Source of the DNA: Jiangella muralis
GTDB lineage: Bacteria; Actinomycetota; Actinomycetes; Jiangellales; Jiangellaceae
Reading direction: 5' to 3'
DNA length: 64,000 bases
Assembly: GCF_001270745.1 (NCBI RefSeq)
Contig: NZ_KQ434753.1
Span: 155,155-219,154, forward strand
Part shown: positions 41,317 through 49,515 of the stretch, in pieces
Layout: the number at the start of each line of letters is the position of its first letter
Position numbering within the stretch: position 1 is the first letter of the stretch
Program-made: the position numbers and the translations under genes
Notes under the pieces: generated by a model
Seen by the model: only the letters and a program-made list of their open reading frames with translations
Database searches by the model: none
What the model was told of the DNA's origin: nothing

Positions 41317-42366
41317 TCAGGTCGGGCAGGTCGGCAGGTCGCCGGTGTCGCCGCCGACGAACGACTCGATGGTGCTGACGGCGTCGTCGAGGGTCTCGAT
41401 GGGGACCACCTGCATATCGCCGTTGTTGCCGCCGACCGCCTCGTCGCAGTTGCTGGCCGGGGCGAGGAACAGCGCGGCGCCGTCGTGGTTGGCGGCGGCG
41501 ATCTTCTGCTGGATGCCCCCGATGGGGCCGACCTCGCCGTCGGGGCTGATCTCGCCGGTGCCGGCGACGTGCACGCCGTCGAGCAGCTCGCCCGGGGTGA
41601 GGCTGTCGTAGATCGCGACGGCGAAGATCATGCCGGCGCTGGGGCCGCCGATGCGCTCGTCGATGCCGATGGTGATGTCGACCGGCAGGTCGAACCCGAG
41701 CGTCGGGCTGAACCCGACCAGCGCGCGGCCGTCGTCCTCGGCGGCGACGGTGGTGATCGCCTCGGTGAGCTGCCGGCCGTCGCGGTCGACGACGAACGAG
41801 ACGGTGTCGCCGGGCTCGTGCGCGGTGACGGCGTCGACGACGTCCTCGGGGGTGGCGACAGCGGCGCCGTCGACCGAGACCACGATGTCGCCCGGCTCGA
41901 GCACGCCGTCGGCCGGCGCGTCGGCGACCACGGCGTCGACGACGACCTTCTCCGGCACGTCGTAGCCGAGCTTGCGCAGCGCGGCGACCTCGGCGTTCTG
42001 CTGCGAGTTGGCGAGCATCGCGGCGTTCTGCTGCCGTGACTGCTCGGCCGTGGTGCCCTCGGGGTAGACGAGCTCACGCGGGACGACGGCGCGGTCGGGG
42101 TCGAGCCACGCGCGCAACGCCGTCAGCAGGTCGAGGTCGGCGTCGGCGGACGTGACCCCCACCGTGGTGAGGTCGAGCACACCGTCGGTGGGGTACGTCT
42201 CGGCGCCGTCGATGCGGATGACCTGCTGGCCGTTCCACTCCCCCAGCGTGTCCTCGACCGGCCCCGGCGAGTACACGACGTAGGGCAGGTGCAGCATGGA
42301 CGCGACCGCGACGAGCGCGACGATCAGGGCCCCGGCGACGGCGAGCGTCGCGGATCGGCGGGTCAT
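41317..42366 (-). CDS. PDZ domain Lon-like (S16) membrane protease
   Basis: The 349-residue protein has one N-terminal membrane helix (6-26), a PDZ domain at about 130-215 (PADGVLEPGDIVVSVDGAAVATPEDVVDAV) and a C-terminal Lon-type catalytic domain. The dyad is Ser243 in ERIGGPSAGM and Lys288 in IGGIQQKIAAA, with the 45-residue spacing expected of S16 peptidases. There is no AAA+ domain, so it works without ATP on membrane or outside proteins (Rv3194c-like). GTGAGGA 10 nt before ATG is the ribosome site. Confidence 0.93.
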   Translation of the reverse strand: MTRRSATLAVAGALIVALVAVASMLHLPYVVYSPGPVEDTLGEWNGQQVIRIDGAETYPTDGVLDLTTVGVTSADADLDLLTALRAWLDPDRAVVPRELVYPEGTTAEQSRQQNAAMLANSQQNAEVAALRKLGYDVPEKVVVDAVVADAPADGVLEPGDIVVSVDGAAVATPEDVVDAVTAHEPGDTVSFVVDRDGRQLTEAITTVAAEDDGRALVGFSPTLGFDLPVDITIGIDERIGGPSAGMIFAVAIYDSLTPGELLDGVHVAGTGEISPDGEVGPIGGIQQKIAAANHDGAALFLAPASNCDEAVGGNNGDMQVVPIETLDDAVSTIESFVGGDTGDLPTCPT

Positions 42367-42554
42367 CGGTGTGGGCGGTCCTCACGGTGAACGGGAACGG
42401 ACACCGTAAGAGTACGTGGTCAGCCTGTGTGTTCGGCGGCAGCGGCGGTCGCCGCGCGGGCGAGTTCGCCGACCCAGAGGCTGCGCCGGACCGGCCGCGC
42501 GCCGTCAGCGACGAGCCTTCCTCGTCGCCGGCCAGGCCAGCCTCCGTTCGCGTT

Positions 42555-42977
42555 TCAGGGTGAGCCGACCCATTCCTCGCTGCCGTCGTCGAAGCGCTGG
42601 TGCTTCCAGATCGGGACCTCGCGCTTGAGGTCGTCGATCAGCTGGCGGCAGGCGGCGAACGCCTCCTGGCGGTGATCGGCGGCGGCCGCGACCACGACGG
42701 CGACGGCGCCGATGTCGAGGTGGCCGACGCGGTGGACGGCGGCCAGCGCGCGCAGCGGGTGCTCGGCGGCGACCTTCTCGGCCACTGTTCGCAGCGCCTC
42801 GGACACCGCGGGGTGCGCCTCGTAGTCGAGGCTGGTGACGCCGCGGCCGTCGTCGGCCTCGCGGACCGTGCCGACGAACACGACGGTGCCGCCGGCGCCG
42901 CGGTCGGACACCGCGGCCAGCACCTCGTCGACGGAGAGCGGGTCGGGCCGCACGTCGAGCAGCCGGATGACGTCCAT
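42555..42977 (-). CDS. moaE: Molybdopterin synthase large subunit MoaE
   Basis: The 140-residue protein has GGTVVFVGTVREADDGRGVTSLDYEAHP, the MoaE anion-binding strand, and KREVPIWKHQRFDDGSEEWV, with the catalytic lysines and the conserved C-terminal WK-x-Q. MoaE with MoaD-thiocarboxylate converts precursor Z to molybdopterin. The start is 1 bp after the SDR stop, so it is the second gene of that operon; no moaD is in the window. Confidence 0.94.
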   Translation of the reverse strand: MDVIRLLDVRPDPLSVDEVLAAVSDRGAGGTVVFVGTVREADDGRGVTSLDYEAHPAVSEALRTVAEKVAAEHPLRALAAVHRVGHLDIGAVAVVVAAAADHRQEAFAACRQLIDDLKREVPIWKHQRFDDGSEEWVGSP

Positions 42978-42978
42978 C

Positions 42979-44085
42979 TCAGCTCCGCTTCCGGCGGCGG
43001 GCCTTGCGGACCACGACCGCCGTCCCGAGAATCGCGACGGTGGCGCCGGCGGCGCCGATGGTGGCCGCCGTGGCGGCGTCGCGCTTGCCGATGCGACGTG
43101 ACGCCAGCGCGTGCCGGCCGCCGACCTCGTCCATCAGCGCACGCAGCGCCGCGGCGTTGTCGTAGCGCGGCTCCCACCCGGCCTTGCGCAGCCGCTCGGC
43201 GGCCACCACCCACGGCCGGGTGACGTAGTGCAGCTCGCTGGCCGGCGCCGGGGTGACGCCGAGCCGGTGCAGCCGCTGGGCGGTGCCGAACGCGAACGAC
43301 GCCGGCAGCTCGATGCGGCTGCGGCCGGACAGCTCCTCGACGCTGGACTGGTCGAGGTGGCCCTCGCTGCCGACGGCGACCGGGCCGGTGACGCCGTGCA
43401 GGACGACGTGCTCGAGCGCCGACGCGAGGTCGTCGACGTGGCAGAACTGCCAGGCCGGCTCGCTGCCGCGCACGACCAGCAGCCGCGGCGCCTCGAAGTG
43501 GCGGGTCAGGACGGTGTCGATGCCGGGGCCGACGACCGCGGCCGGGCGGACCACCGTCACCGACATGCCGGGGTGCGACCTTGGCGCCCGCGCGCTGAGG
43601 TCCTCGATCTCCAGCAGGTCGCTGATGACCGAGCCGTCGGGCTCCGCCCGCAGCGGGGCGTCCTCGTCCAGCGGGACGTCGTTGTCGGGCTGCGCGCCGT
43701 AGACCATGGCGCTGGTGAGGACCGCGACGTGCTTCACGCCGGCCGCCGCGGACGCCGTCAGGATGGTCTGGGTGCCGCGCACGTTGCGGTGCGAGCGGAC
43801 GGCGGGGTCGTCGGTGATGCCGATGTCGACCGCCGCGTGCACCACGGCGTCGACGCCGGCCAGCCGGGTGACGATGGCGGGATCGGTGAGATCCATCACG
43901 CGCCACGTGACGCCGTCGACGTCGCCGCGGGAGTCGTCGAGACCCACCACCTCGGCGACGTCGTCGCTGGCGGCCAGCCGTGCGGCCAGCAGGCGGCCGA
44001 CCCCGGAGGCGGCACCGGTGACCGCGATCACCAGGCCGTCGCCACCGTTGCGCCCAGCGCGAACCCGGCCCGACTGTCTGCGCAC
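42979..44085 (-). CDS. NAD-dependent epimerase/SDR family protein
   Basis: The 368-residue protein has the extended SDR N-terminus IAVTGAASGVGRLLAARL (Rossmann Gly-rich) after about 20 basic residues, then DAVVHAAVDIG and the region around VLTSAMVYGAQPDNDVPLD (active-site YGAQ variant of YxxxK). A C-terminal basic, hydrophobic segment (TIGAAGATVAILGTAVVVRKARRRKRS) could anchor it to the membrane. GTG 44085 is chosen because AAGGGG lies 6 nt upstream; ATG 44118 is in frame. It forms an operon with moaE and is divergent from the metallopeptidase gene. Confidence 0.83.
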   Translation of the reverse strand: MRRQSGRVRAGRNGGDGLVIAVTGAASGVGRLLAARLAASDDVAEVVGLDDSRGDVDGVTWRVMDLTDPAIVTRLAGVDAVVHAAVDIGITDDPAVRSHRNVRGTQTILTASAAAGVKHVAVLTSAMVYGAQPDNDVPLDEDAPLRAEPDGSVISDLLEIEDLSARAPRSHPGMSVTVVRPAAVVGPGIDTVLTRHFEAPRLLVVRGSEPAWQFCHVDDLASALEHVVLHGVTGPVAVGSEGHLDQSSVEELSGRSRIELPASFAFGTAQRLHRLGVTPAPASELHYVTRPWVVAAERLRKAGWEPRYDNAAALRALMDEVGGRHALASRRIGKRDAATAATIGAAGATVAILGTAVVVRKARRRKRS

Positions 44086-44160
44086 GAAATCCCCTTCAAC
44101 GACTACCGTGGAACGCATGAGGCGCTCCCGAACGCTTCCCATCCTGCCCGAGGCGCTGCC

Positions 44161-45510
44161 ATGAATGATGTCCCCTTCGGTTTCGGTTCTGCTGACGACC
44201 CGGACGACAACCGGCCCGAGAAGCCTGGTTCCGGCTCCGGCGGGGCCGGTGGCTCCGGCCCTGACGACCCCCTCGGCGGCCTCTTCGGCATGTTCGGCGC
44301 GGGCGGTCCGGGCGGCCCCGGCGGCAACCCCGACCTCGGCGCCATGTTCCAGCAGCTCGGCCAGATGTTCTCCTGGTCCGGCGGGCCGGTGAATTGGGAC
44401 CTCGCCAACCAGGCCGCGCGCGAGGTCGTCTCGGCCGCCGGCGACCGCTCGGTCAGCGGTTCCGACCGGCGCGAGGTCGACGACGCGTTCCGGCTGGCCG
44501 ACACCTGGCTCAACGACGCCACCACGTTCCCGTCCACCGGCGGCTCGCCACGCACCTGGAGCCGGGCCGAGTGGGTCGAGGGCACCCACGCCGCCTGGAA
44601 GGACCTCGTCGAGCCGCTCGCCGCCCGGGTCTCCGAGGCCATGAGCAAGTCGCTGCCGCCCGAGATCGCGCAGGCCGCCGGCCCGCTGGTCGGCATGATG
44701 CAGCAGGTCGGCGTCTCCATGTGGGGCGCGCAGGTGGGCCAGAGCATCGGCAAGCTGGCCGGCGAGGTGGTCGGCTCGGCCGACATCGGCGTGCCGCTGG
44801 CCGCCGGGCACCCGGCGCTGCTGCCGGCCAACGTCCGCGCCTTCGGCGAGGGCCTCGGGGTCGACGCCCGCGACGTCCTGCTCTACCTCGCGCTGCGCGA
44901 GGCCGCCTACGTCCGCCTGTACGGCCACGCGCCGTGGCTGCGCGCGCACATCGTCGCGCTGGTCGAGGAGTACGCCCGCAACGTCTCCGTCGACACCAGC
45001 GCCGTCGAGGAGAAGATGCGCGAGATCGACCCCCAGCGGCCCGAGGCGCTGCAAGAGGCGCTCGAGGGCGGGCTGTTCGACGTCCCGACGACGCCGGAGC
45101 AGCAGGCCGCGCTCGACCGCCTCGAGTTGGCGCTGGCCCTCGTCGAGGGCTGGGTCGACGACGTCGTCACGCAGGCCACGGCCGACCGGCTGCCGTCCGC
45201 GGCGGCGCTGCGCGAGACCGTCCGCCGGCGGCGCGCGTCCGGCGGGCCGGCCGAGCAGACGTTCGCCACGCTGGTCGGGCTGCAGTTGCGGCCGCGCAAG
45301 CTGCGCGAGGCGGCCACGTTCTGGGCGGCGGTCCGCGAGGACCGCGGCGCCGACGGCCGCGACGCCGTCTGGGCGCACCCCGACCTCATGCCCTCGGCCG
45401 ACGACCTCGCCGACCCCGCCGCCTTCCTCGTCGTCGACCAGTGGGACATGTCCGGGCTCGACGACACTCCCGCCCCGCCCGAGGGCGAGAACGGCGGCAG
45501 CCCGTCCTGA
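44161..45510 (+). CDS. Zinc-dependent metallopeptidase type 2-like (DUF2342)
   Basis: The 449-residue protein has a Gly/Pro-rich N-terminus (residues 1-60, GGLFGMFGAGGPGG) and a helical core (DRREVDDAFRLADTWLNDAT, LREAAYVRLYGHAPWLRAHIVALVEEYARN). It is the Rv3195 counterpart in the conserved block. In many relatives the REAA is followed by His; here it is Tyr, so I cannot vouch for zinc binding. It is followed at once by the Nudix gene (TGATG overlap). Confidence 0.85.
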   Translation: MNDVPFGFGSADDPDDNRPEKPGSGSGGAGGSGPDDPLGGLFGMFGAGGPGGPGGNPDLGAMFQQLGQMFSWSGGPVNWDLANQAAREVVSAAGDRSVSGSDRREVDDAFRLADTWLNDATTFPSTGGSPRTWSRAEWVEGTHAAWKDLVEPLAARVSEAMSKSLPPEIAQAAGPLVGMMQQVGVSMWGAQVGQSIGKLAGEVVGSADIGVPLAAGHPALLPANVRAFGEGLGVDARDVLLYLALREAAYVRLYGHAPWLRAHIVALVEEYARNVSVDTSAVEEKMREIDPQRPEALQEALEGGLFDVPTTPEQQAALDRLELALALVEGWVDDVVTQATADRLPSAAALRETVRRRRASGGPAEQTFATLVGLQLRPRKLREAATFWAAVREDRGADGRDAVWAHPDLMPSADDLADPAAFLVVDQWDMSGLDDTPAPPEGENGGSPS

Positions 45511-46064
45511 TGCCGCCCGACCCCCTGCACGCCGACGCCGTCGCCGTGCTGTCGGGGTGGGCCGCGCCGTCGCCCGGCCAGAACGAGCTGCGGCGCTCCT
45601 ACCTCGACCTGTTGCGGGCCGAGCCCGGCGCGATGCGGCGCTCGTGCGTGCCCGCGCACCTCACCGGCAGCGCACTGATCCTCGACCCCGCCGCCGAGCG
45701 GGTGCTGCTGCTCCTGCACGGCCGGGCCGGCCTCTGGCTCCAGGCCGGCGGGCATTGCGAGGACGGCGACGGCTCGCTCGCGGCGACGGCGCTGCGGGAG
45801 GCCACGGAGGAGAGCGGGATCGCGGGCCTGGCACTTGGCGGCGGCGGTTCGCCGGTCAAGCTGGACCGGCACCCGGCCCCCTGTCGCCCCGGCGTCGCCG
45901 AGTGGCACCTGGACGTGCAGTACCTCGCGGTGGCGCCACCCGGCGCCGTGGCCACGGTCAGCGATGAATCCCGCGACCTCGGCTGGTTCCGCTACGACGA
46001 CCTCCCGGCGCCGCTCGGTGGCGGGGTCGTGGAGCTGATCGCCGCCGCCCGCGCCGCCCTCTGA
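45510..46064 (+). CDS. Nudix hydrolase
   Basis: The 184-residue protein has a Nudix box, GGHCEDGDGSLAATALREATEESGI, with the REATEES metal-binding core, after an N-terminal helical segment. The order GLWLQAGGHCE and later DVQYLAVAP fits the pyrophosphohydrolase fold. Substrate unknown. Its ATG overlaps the metallopeptidase stop by one base, so it is translated with it. Confidence 0.9.
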   Translation: MPPDPLHADAVAVLSGWAAPSPGQNELRRSYLDLLRAEPGAMRRSCVPAHLTGSALILDPAAERVLLLLHGRAGLWLQAGGHCEDGDGSLAATALREATEESGIAGLALGGGGSPVKLDRHPAPCRPGVAEWHLDVQYLAVAPPGAVATVSDESRDLGWFRYDDLPAPLGGGVVELIAAARAAL

Positions 46065-46200
46065 CGCAGTCCTCCGACGCCGCCCTCTGACACAGCTCTC
46101 TGACGCCGCGCCGAGCTGCCCGGCCGTACGGCGGCCGCTCAGCCGCACCGAGCCCCGCCGCCGGGCGGCCGCTCGCTCGTCGTGGCGGCCAGCGCGACGG

Positions 46201-46255
46201 TGACTGTCGGTGCCCGCCCATAGGGTGGGAAGCCCTCCCAGCCGGGCGGGGTCCC
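46201..46255. repeat. Dispersed repeat family B, copy 4 (inverted)
   Basis: Read on the minus strand it gives GGACCCCGCCCGGCTGGGAG then TTCCCACCCTATGGGCGGGC and ACCGACAGTCA, the fullest match to copy 1. The gap 46065-46356 holds this and the tandem repeat below; no gene is seen. Confidence 0.85.
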
Positions 46256-46292
46256 ACTCAGGTCGTACGAGCTGAAACGCGCGACCGGCGCG

Positions 46293-46366
46293 GCGCCCGG
46301 TCACCCGCGGGACGTCGTCCGCGCCCGGTCACCCGCGGGACGTCGTCCGCGCCCGGTCACCCGCGC
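46293..46366. repeat. 28-bp tandem repeat, 2.6 copies
   Basis: Units start at 46293, 46321 and 46349 (GCGCCCGGTCACCCGCGGGA, then CGTCGTCC). The third, partial unit runs into the stop codon of the neighbouring gene. Confidence 0.9.
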
Positions 46367-46920
46367 GCCGGCGCCTGCTGACCCGTGCCCGCGCCGGAGC
46401 TCGCACCCGTCGTCCGGCGGCTGGGTCGCAGCGCCTCGACGGTGATCCGGCCGCGCCGCACGCCGCTGCGGGAATCCAGCCAGGCGTCCAGGAACCGCCA
46501 GACGGCGGCGGCCTCGGCGGTCTCGCCGCCGACGACCGCGGCGATGACGCTGACGTGGGCGTCGCGCAGCCCGGCGGCCAGGGCGCGGTCGCGGCGGCCG
46601 CACCGGGAGCGGACCCGGGCGATCCGTTCGCCGAGATCCACGAACAGCCGCGCCTCGGCCTCGGTCAGCCGGCGCGCGCCGCCAGGCACCCACGGGCCGT
46701 CGGCGGGAGCCGGGGCCGACGTCGACGCCACGCGCATGACCAGCTCACGCAGCGATTCGACCGCCTCGACCAGGCCCTGCCGCGAGCTGTGCCGGGACTG
46801 CAGCCAGAAGGCCAGCAGCGCGGCGAGGAACGTCGCCGGAACAGCGAGCGCTCCGGTCAGCAACGCGTCCCAGGTGATGGTGCCGGTCGGGATGCCCACG
46901 AACGCCTGCGTCGATGTCAC
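46357..46920 (-). CDS. Hypothetical single-helix membrane protein
   Basis: The 187-residue protein starts at GTG 46920 (VTSTQAFVGIPTGTITW). One membrane helix at about 18-39 (LLTGALAVPATFLAALLAFWL) precedes a helical, Arg-rich cytoplasmic part (LVEAVESLRELVMRVAS, RRLTEAEARLFVDLGERIARVRSRCGRRD). The frame extends upstream over the metalloprotease gene, but that part is its shadow. The end is Gly/Ser/Thr-rich and touches a tandem repeat, so its length may vary between strains. No family recognised. Confidence 0.65.
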   Translation of the reverse strand: MTSTQAFVGIPTGTITWDALLTGALAVPATFLAALLAFWLQSRHSSRQGLVEAVESLRELVMRVASTSAPAPADGPWVPGGARRLTEAEARLFVDLGERIARVRSRCGRRDRALAAGLRDAHVSVIAAVVGGETAEAAAVWRFLDAWLDSRSGVRRGRITVEALRPSRRTTGASSGAGTGQQAPARG

Positions 46921-46972
46921 CGCAGGACGGTACCCAGGATGCACCACGAATCCACCCGAATCGGGCAGCGAG

Positions 46973-47569
46973 TCAGGCGGCGTCGCCCTCGTCGCCGGAC
47001 GCATCGGGCGACGACCCGTCCTCGTCGGACTCGTTGTCCTCGGCGGATTCGTCGTCCTCGCCAGCCGGGGCCGCGCCGGCCGCGTGGCTGTAGCCGTCGA
47101 GGAAGCCGCGTGCCCGCTCGGCCCGCGGGTACGCCCCGACCAGCGCCCAGAACTCCGGCCCGTGGTCGTTGACCAGCAGGTGCGCCAGCTCGTGCACCAG
47201 GACGTAGTCGATGACCCAGGTCGGCAGGCCCTGCAGCCGGCTGGACAGCCGGATCGAGCCGTCGCTGGGTGTGCACGAGCCCCAGCGGGCCCGCTGGGTG
47301 GAGCTCCACCGCACGCTGCTCGGCACCGCCCGGCCACCGAGGTGTTTGCGCGACAGGTCGCCGGCCCGGGCCAGCAGCGCTTCGTCGCTGGGACGGCGCC
47401 GCTTCTCCTGGGCCGCCAGCCGGTCGAGCATGACCTGGACCCAGCGGCGTTCCTCGGCCTTGCTGAGGCGCGACGGGAGACACACGACGATGCGGCCGTT
47501 CTCGCGGAACGCCGTGACCGTACGCCGGCGGCGCAGCGAGCGCCGTATCTCGACGTCCGGTGCCTCCAT
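46973..47569 (-). CDS. YgjP/DUF45-type M48 metallopeptidase
   Basis: The 198-residue protein has the zincin helix VLVHELAHLLVNDHGPEFW (HExxH-like HELAH plus downstream His and Glu) and the upstream RARWGSCTPSDGSIRLSSRL segment that marks the family. An acidic tail (DDESAEDNESDEDG) ends it. TACGGT at 47581-47576 is 6 nt before ATG: another leaderless gene. Function in cells unknown. Confidence 0.93.
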   Translation of the reverse strand: MEAPDVEIRRSLRRRRTVTAFRENGRIVVCLPSRLSKAEERRWVQVMLDRLAAQEKRRRPSDEALLARAGDLSRKHLGGRAVPSSVRWSSTQRARWGSCTPSDGSIRLSSRLQGLPTWVIDYVLVHELAHLLVNDHGPEFWALVGAYPRAERARGFLDGYSHAAGAAPAGEDDESAEDNESDEDGSSPDASGDEGDAA

Positions 47570-47612
47570 GGTTGCACCGTAAACCCAACGGCGGGCGAAT
47601 GCGTGGATGCAA

Positions 47613-47855
47613 TGTGGATAACCGGTCGAGATCGCCGCCTACGAGGCCAATGCCCGGCTCCGCCACGTTCCTCGGTGCGACGTCGGCCACACTTTCTTCG
47701 TACACATGTGGTGGATTGTGTTTGCCCAGCTCAGAGACGCTGACGATGTTGACCCTCCGGGTTGTCAACACACTGCGCACCGGTGGTCCACAAGTACCCC
47801 GGTAGTCCTGCACAGGTCGTCCACAGAGTTATCCACAGCCTTGGGATGATCCACC
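47613..47855. promoter_or_regulatory. Cluster of DnaA-box-like sites
   Basis: A perfect TTATCCACA lies at 47829-47837 and another, inverted, at 47613-47621. Near matches with 7 of 9 bases are at 47784 (TGGTCCACA), 47817 (TCGTCCACA) and 47847 (TGATCCACC), all in the same direction. TGTTGAC/GTCAACA (47747-47753 and 47764-47770) is an inverted repeat between them. No dnaA or dnaN gene is in the window. Confidence 0.55.
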
Positions 47856-47956
47856 GCCGTTCCCGTTGCCGCCACCTCGGGATCGCCGTACGTTCACTGA
47901 CATGTCCGGCGGCTCGAATCCCTTGCACACCACACTTCGCACGGGCCGCCCGATCT

Positions 47957-48071
47957 CGCTCGGTGGGATCTCGGAAAACGATGACACCTTCACCTTCGGT
48001 GAGGGCGCGCGTTCGGGGAAGATGCGCGCCCGTCAACGGAACTGAGATCCCGCCGAGCGCATTCTCGCTCG
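47957..48071 (+). ncRNA. Structured RNA candidate upstream of the DUF5679 gene
   Basis: A 16-bp closing stem (47957-47972 with 48044-48059, one G-U) encloses two hairpins: TCACC/GGTGA and GGGCGCGC (48003-48010) with GCGCGCCC (48024-48031). The last six bases of the closing stem (CGAGCG) can instead pair with CGCTCG at 48066-48071, followed by TCATTTCT. So two exclusive folds exist, as in riboswitches and leader attenuators. It is 113 bp upstream of ATG 48184. Strand, expression and function are inferred. Confidence 0.5.
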
Positions 48072-48183
48072 TCATTTCTGCCTCGAAGGATCCGCCGGCT
48101 GGCGTAATGTGTCGGCTCAACCACACGGGGGACGCGGCTGACCTGCTGCTTCCGCTCCTGCAACGAGGAAAGGAAGGCCACGA

Positions 48184-48342
48184 ATGGCTGAGACGTACAC
48201 GGGGGAGTTCTACTGCGTGAAGTGCAAGGAGAAGCGCGAGGCCACCGGCGACATCGTCGTCAACGACAAGGGCACTCGCATGGCGAAGGCCACCTGCCCG
48301 GTCTGTTCGACCAATCTGAACCGCATCCTCGGGCGCGTCTGA
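48184..48342 (+). CDS. Small DUF5679-type zinc-ribbon protein
   Basis: The 52-residue protein has CVKCKEKRE near the start and CPVCSTNLNRIL near the end: two CxxC pairs 29 residues apart, forming one zinc ribbon. It is too short for most gene callers. AGGAAAGGAAGG 6 nt upstream of ATG is a very strong ribosome site, so it is probably well expressed. Function unknown; it may bind RNA or ribosomes as other tiny zinc ribbons do. The structured-RNA candidate lies in its leader. Confidence 0.88.
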   Translation: MAETYTGEFYCVKCKEKREATGDIVVNDKGTRMAKATCPVCSTNLNRILGRV

Positions 48343-48417
48343 GGCCGGCCGGGCCCGCGCTCGCGGGCCTGTGGACAGCGGAACGCACGGCGGCGCCGAA
48401 ACCGGCAGGATGCCGCT

Positions 48418-49515
48418 GTGCGTCCGATCCTCCATCCCGCGTTGAGCCGCACCTGGCGTGACGAGTCCACCCTGCAGGTGGGCGCGACGCCGCTGCTCGC
48501 GCTGGTGGTGGGCGGGCTGAGCCGGCCCGAGCGGGCCGTCGTCGAGGCGATGACCGGCGACGCCGACCTCGCGGCGCTGCGGGAGCTGGCGGCGGAGGTC
48601 GGCCTCGGCCGGTCCGCCGCCGACCATCTCACCGAGCTGCTGCTGGCGGCCGGCGCCGTCATCGACGGCGACCGGCTCGGGCCCGGCGACCGCCCCGGCG
48701 GCCGGACGAGCGGCCGGACGGACGACCGGCCGGACGACTCCCGTCGGCAGCCCGACCGGTCCAGCGCCGCGCTGCTGTCCCGGACGGCGGCCGGCGGCGG
48801 CGACGTGCTGGCCGTCCGGTCCCGGCAGCGGGTCGACGTGCACGGCGCCGGGCGGGTCGGCGCGCAGATCGCGCGGCTGCTGGCGGCGGCCGGGGTGGGG
48901 ACGGTCGCGGTGCTCGACGGTCATCCCGTCCGCCCGGCCGACGTCAGCCCCGGCGGCCACCCGCCCGACGCCGTCGGCGCGCCCCGGCGCCGTTCGCTGG
49001 CCGCGCTGCTCCCCGCCGACGCGGGCGACGAACCCGGCGCCGGTCACCGCCGGCCCGCGATCCCGAGCCTGACCGTCCTCGCGCCGAGCGGCGGCACCGG
49101 CCGCGAGGAGGCCGCCGAGCTGGTGCGGCAGGGCATCCCGCACCTGCTCGCCCAGGTCGTCGAGGTCACCGGGGTGGTCGGGCCGCTGGTGCTGCCGGGC
49201 CGGTCGTCGTGCCTGCGTTGCCTCGACCTCCACCGCACCGCCCGCGACCCGCACTGGCCGCTCGTCCTCGACCAAGCGCTGCGCCGTCCGCCACCCGAGC
49301 CGGCCTGCGACGCCGCGCTGGCCGCCGTCGTCGCCGGGCTGGCCGCCACCCAGGCGCTGGCCTGCCTCGACGGTTTCACGCCGGCGGCGGTCGACGGCAC
49401 CATCGAGATGACGCTGCCCTCGGGGCTGCCGCGGCGCCGGAGTTGGACCCGTCATCCCCGCTGTGGATGCGGTTGGGCCATTCGGGAGGAGGACGCGGCA
49501 CAATGGGAGACGTGA
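48418..49515 (+). CDS. ThiF-like / TOMM leader-binding-like protein
   Basis: The 365-residue protein has an N-terminal helical domain (about 1-80) and a Rossmann-like domain VDVHGAGRVGAQIARLLAAAGVGTVAVLDGHPVRPADVSPGG as in ThiF/E1-like adenylyltransferases. Cys pairs (SCLRCLDLH and RCGCGW) fit the zinc site of cyclodehydratase partner proteins. A typical E1 catalytic Cys and ATP Arg are not obvious. It is the Rv3196 counterpart and overlaps the ABC1 kinase gene (GTGA). No precursor peptide is nearby. Its real role is unknown. Confidence 0.78.
   Translation: MRPILHPALSRTWRDESTLQVGATPLLALVVGGLSRPERAVVEAMTGDADLAALRELAAEVGLGRSAADHLTELLLAAGAVIDGDRLGPGDRPGGRTSGRTDDRPDDSRRQPDRSSAALLSRTAAGGGDVLAVRSRQRVDVHGAGRVGAQIARLLAAAGVGTVAVLDGHPVRPADVSPGGHPPDAVGAPRRRSLAALLPADAGDEPGAGHRRPAIPSLTVLAPSGGTGREEAAELVRQGIPHLLAQVVEVTGVVGPLVLPGRSSCLRCLDLHRTARDPHWPLVLDQALRRPPPEPACDAALAAVVAGLAATQALACLDGFTPAAVDGTIEMTLPSGLPRRRSWTRHPRCGCGWAIREEDAAQWET

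Noticed and set aside
47762-48220. Plus-strand open frame overlapping the DUF5679 gene start
   Set aside because: No ribosome site, no known motif, and it runs over the structured-RNA stems and the strong ribosome site of the 48184 gene.
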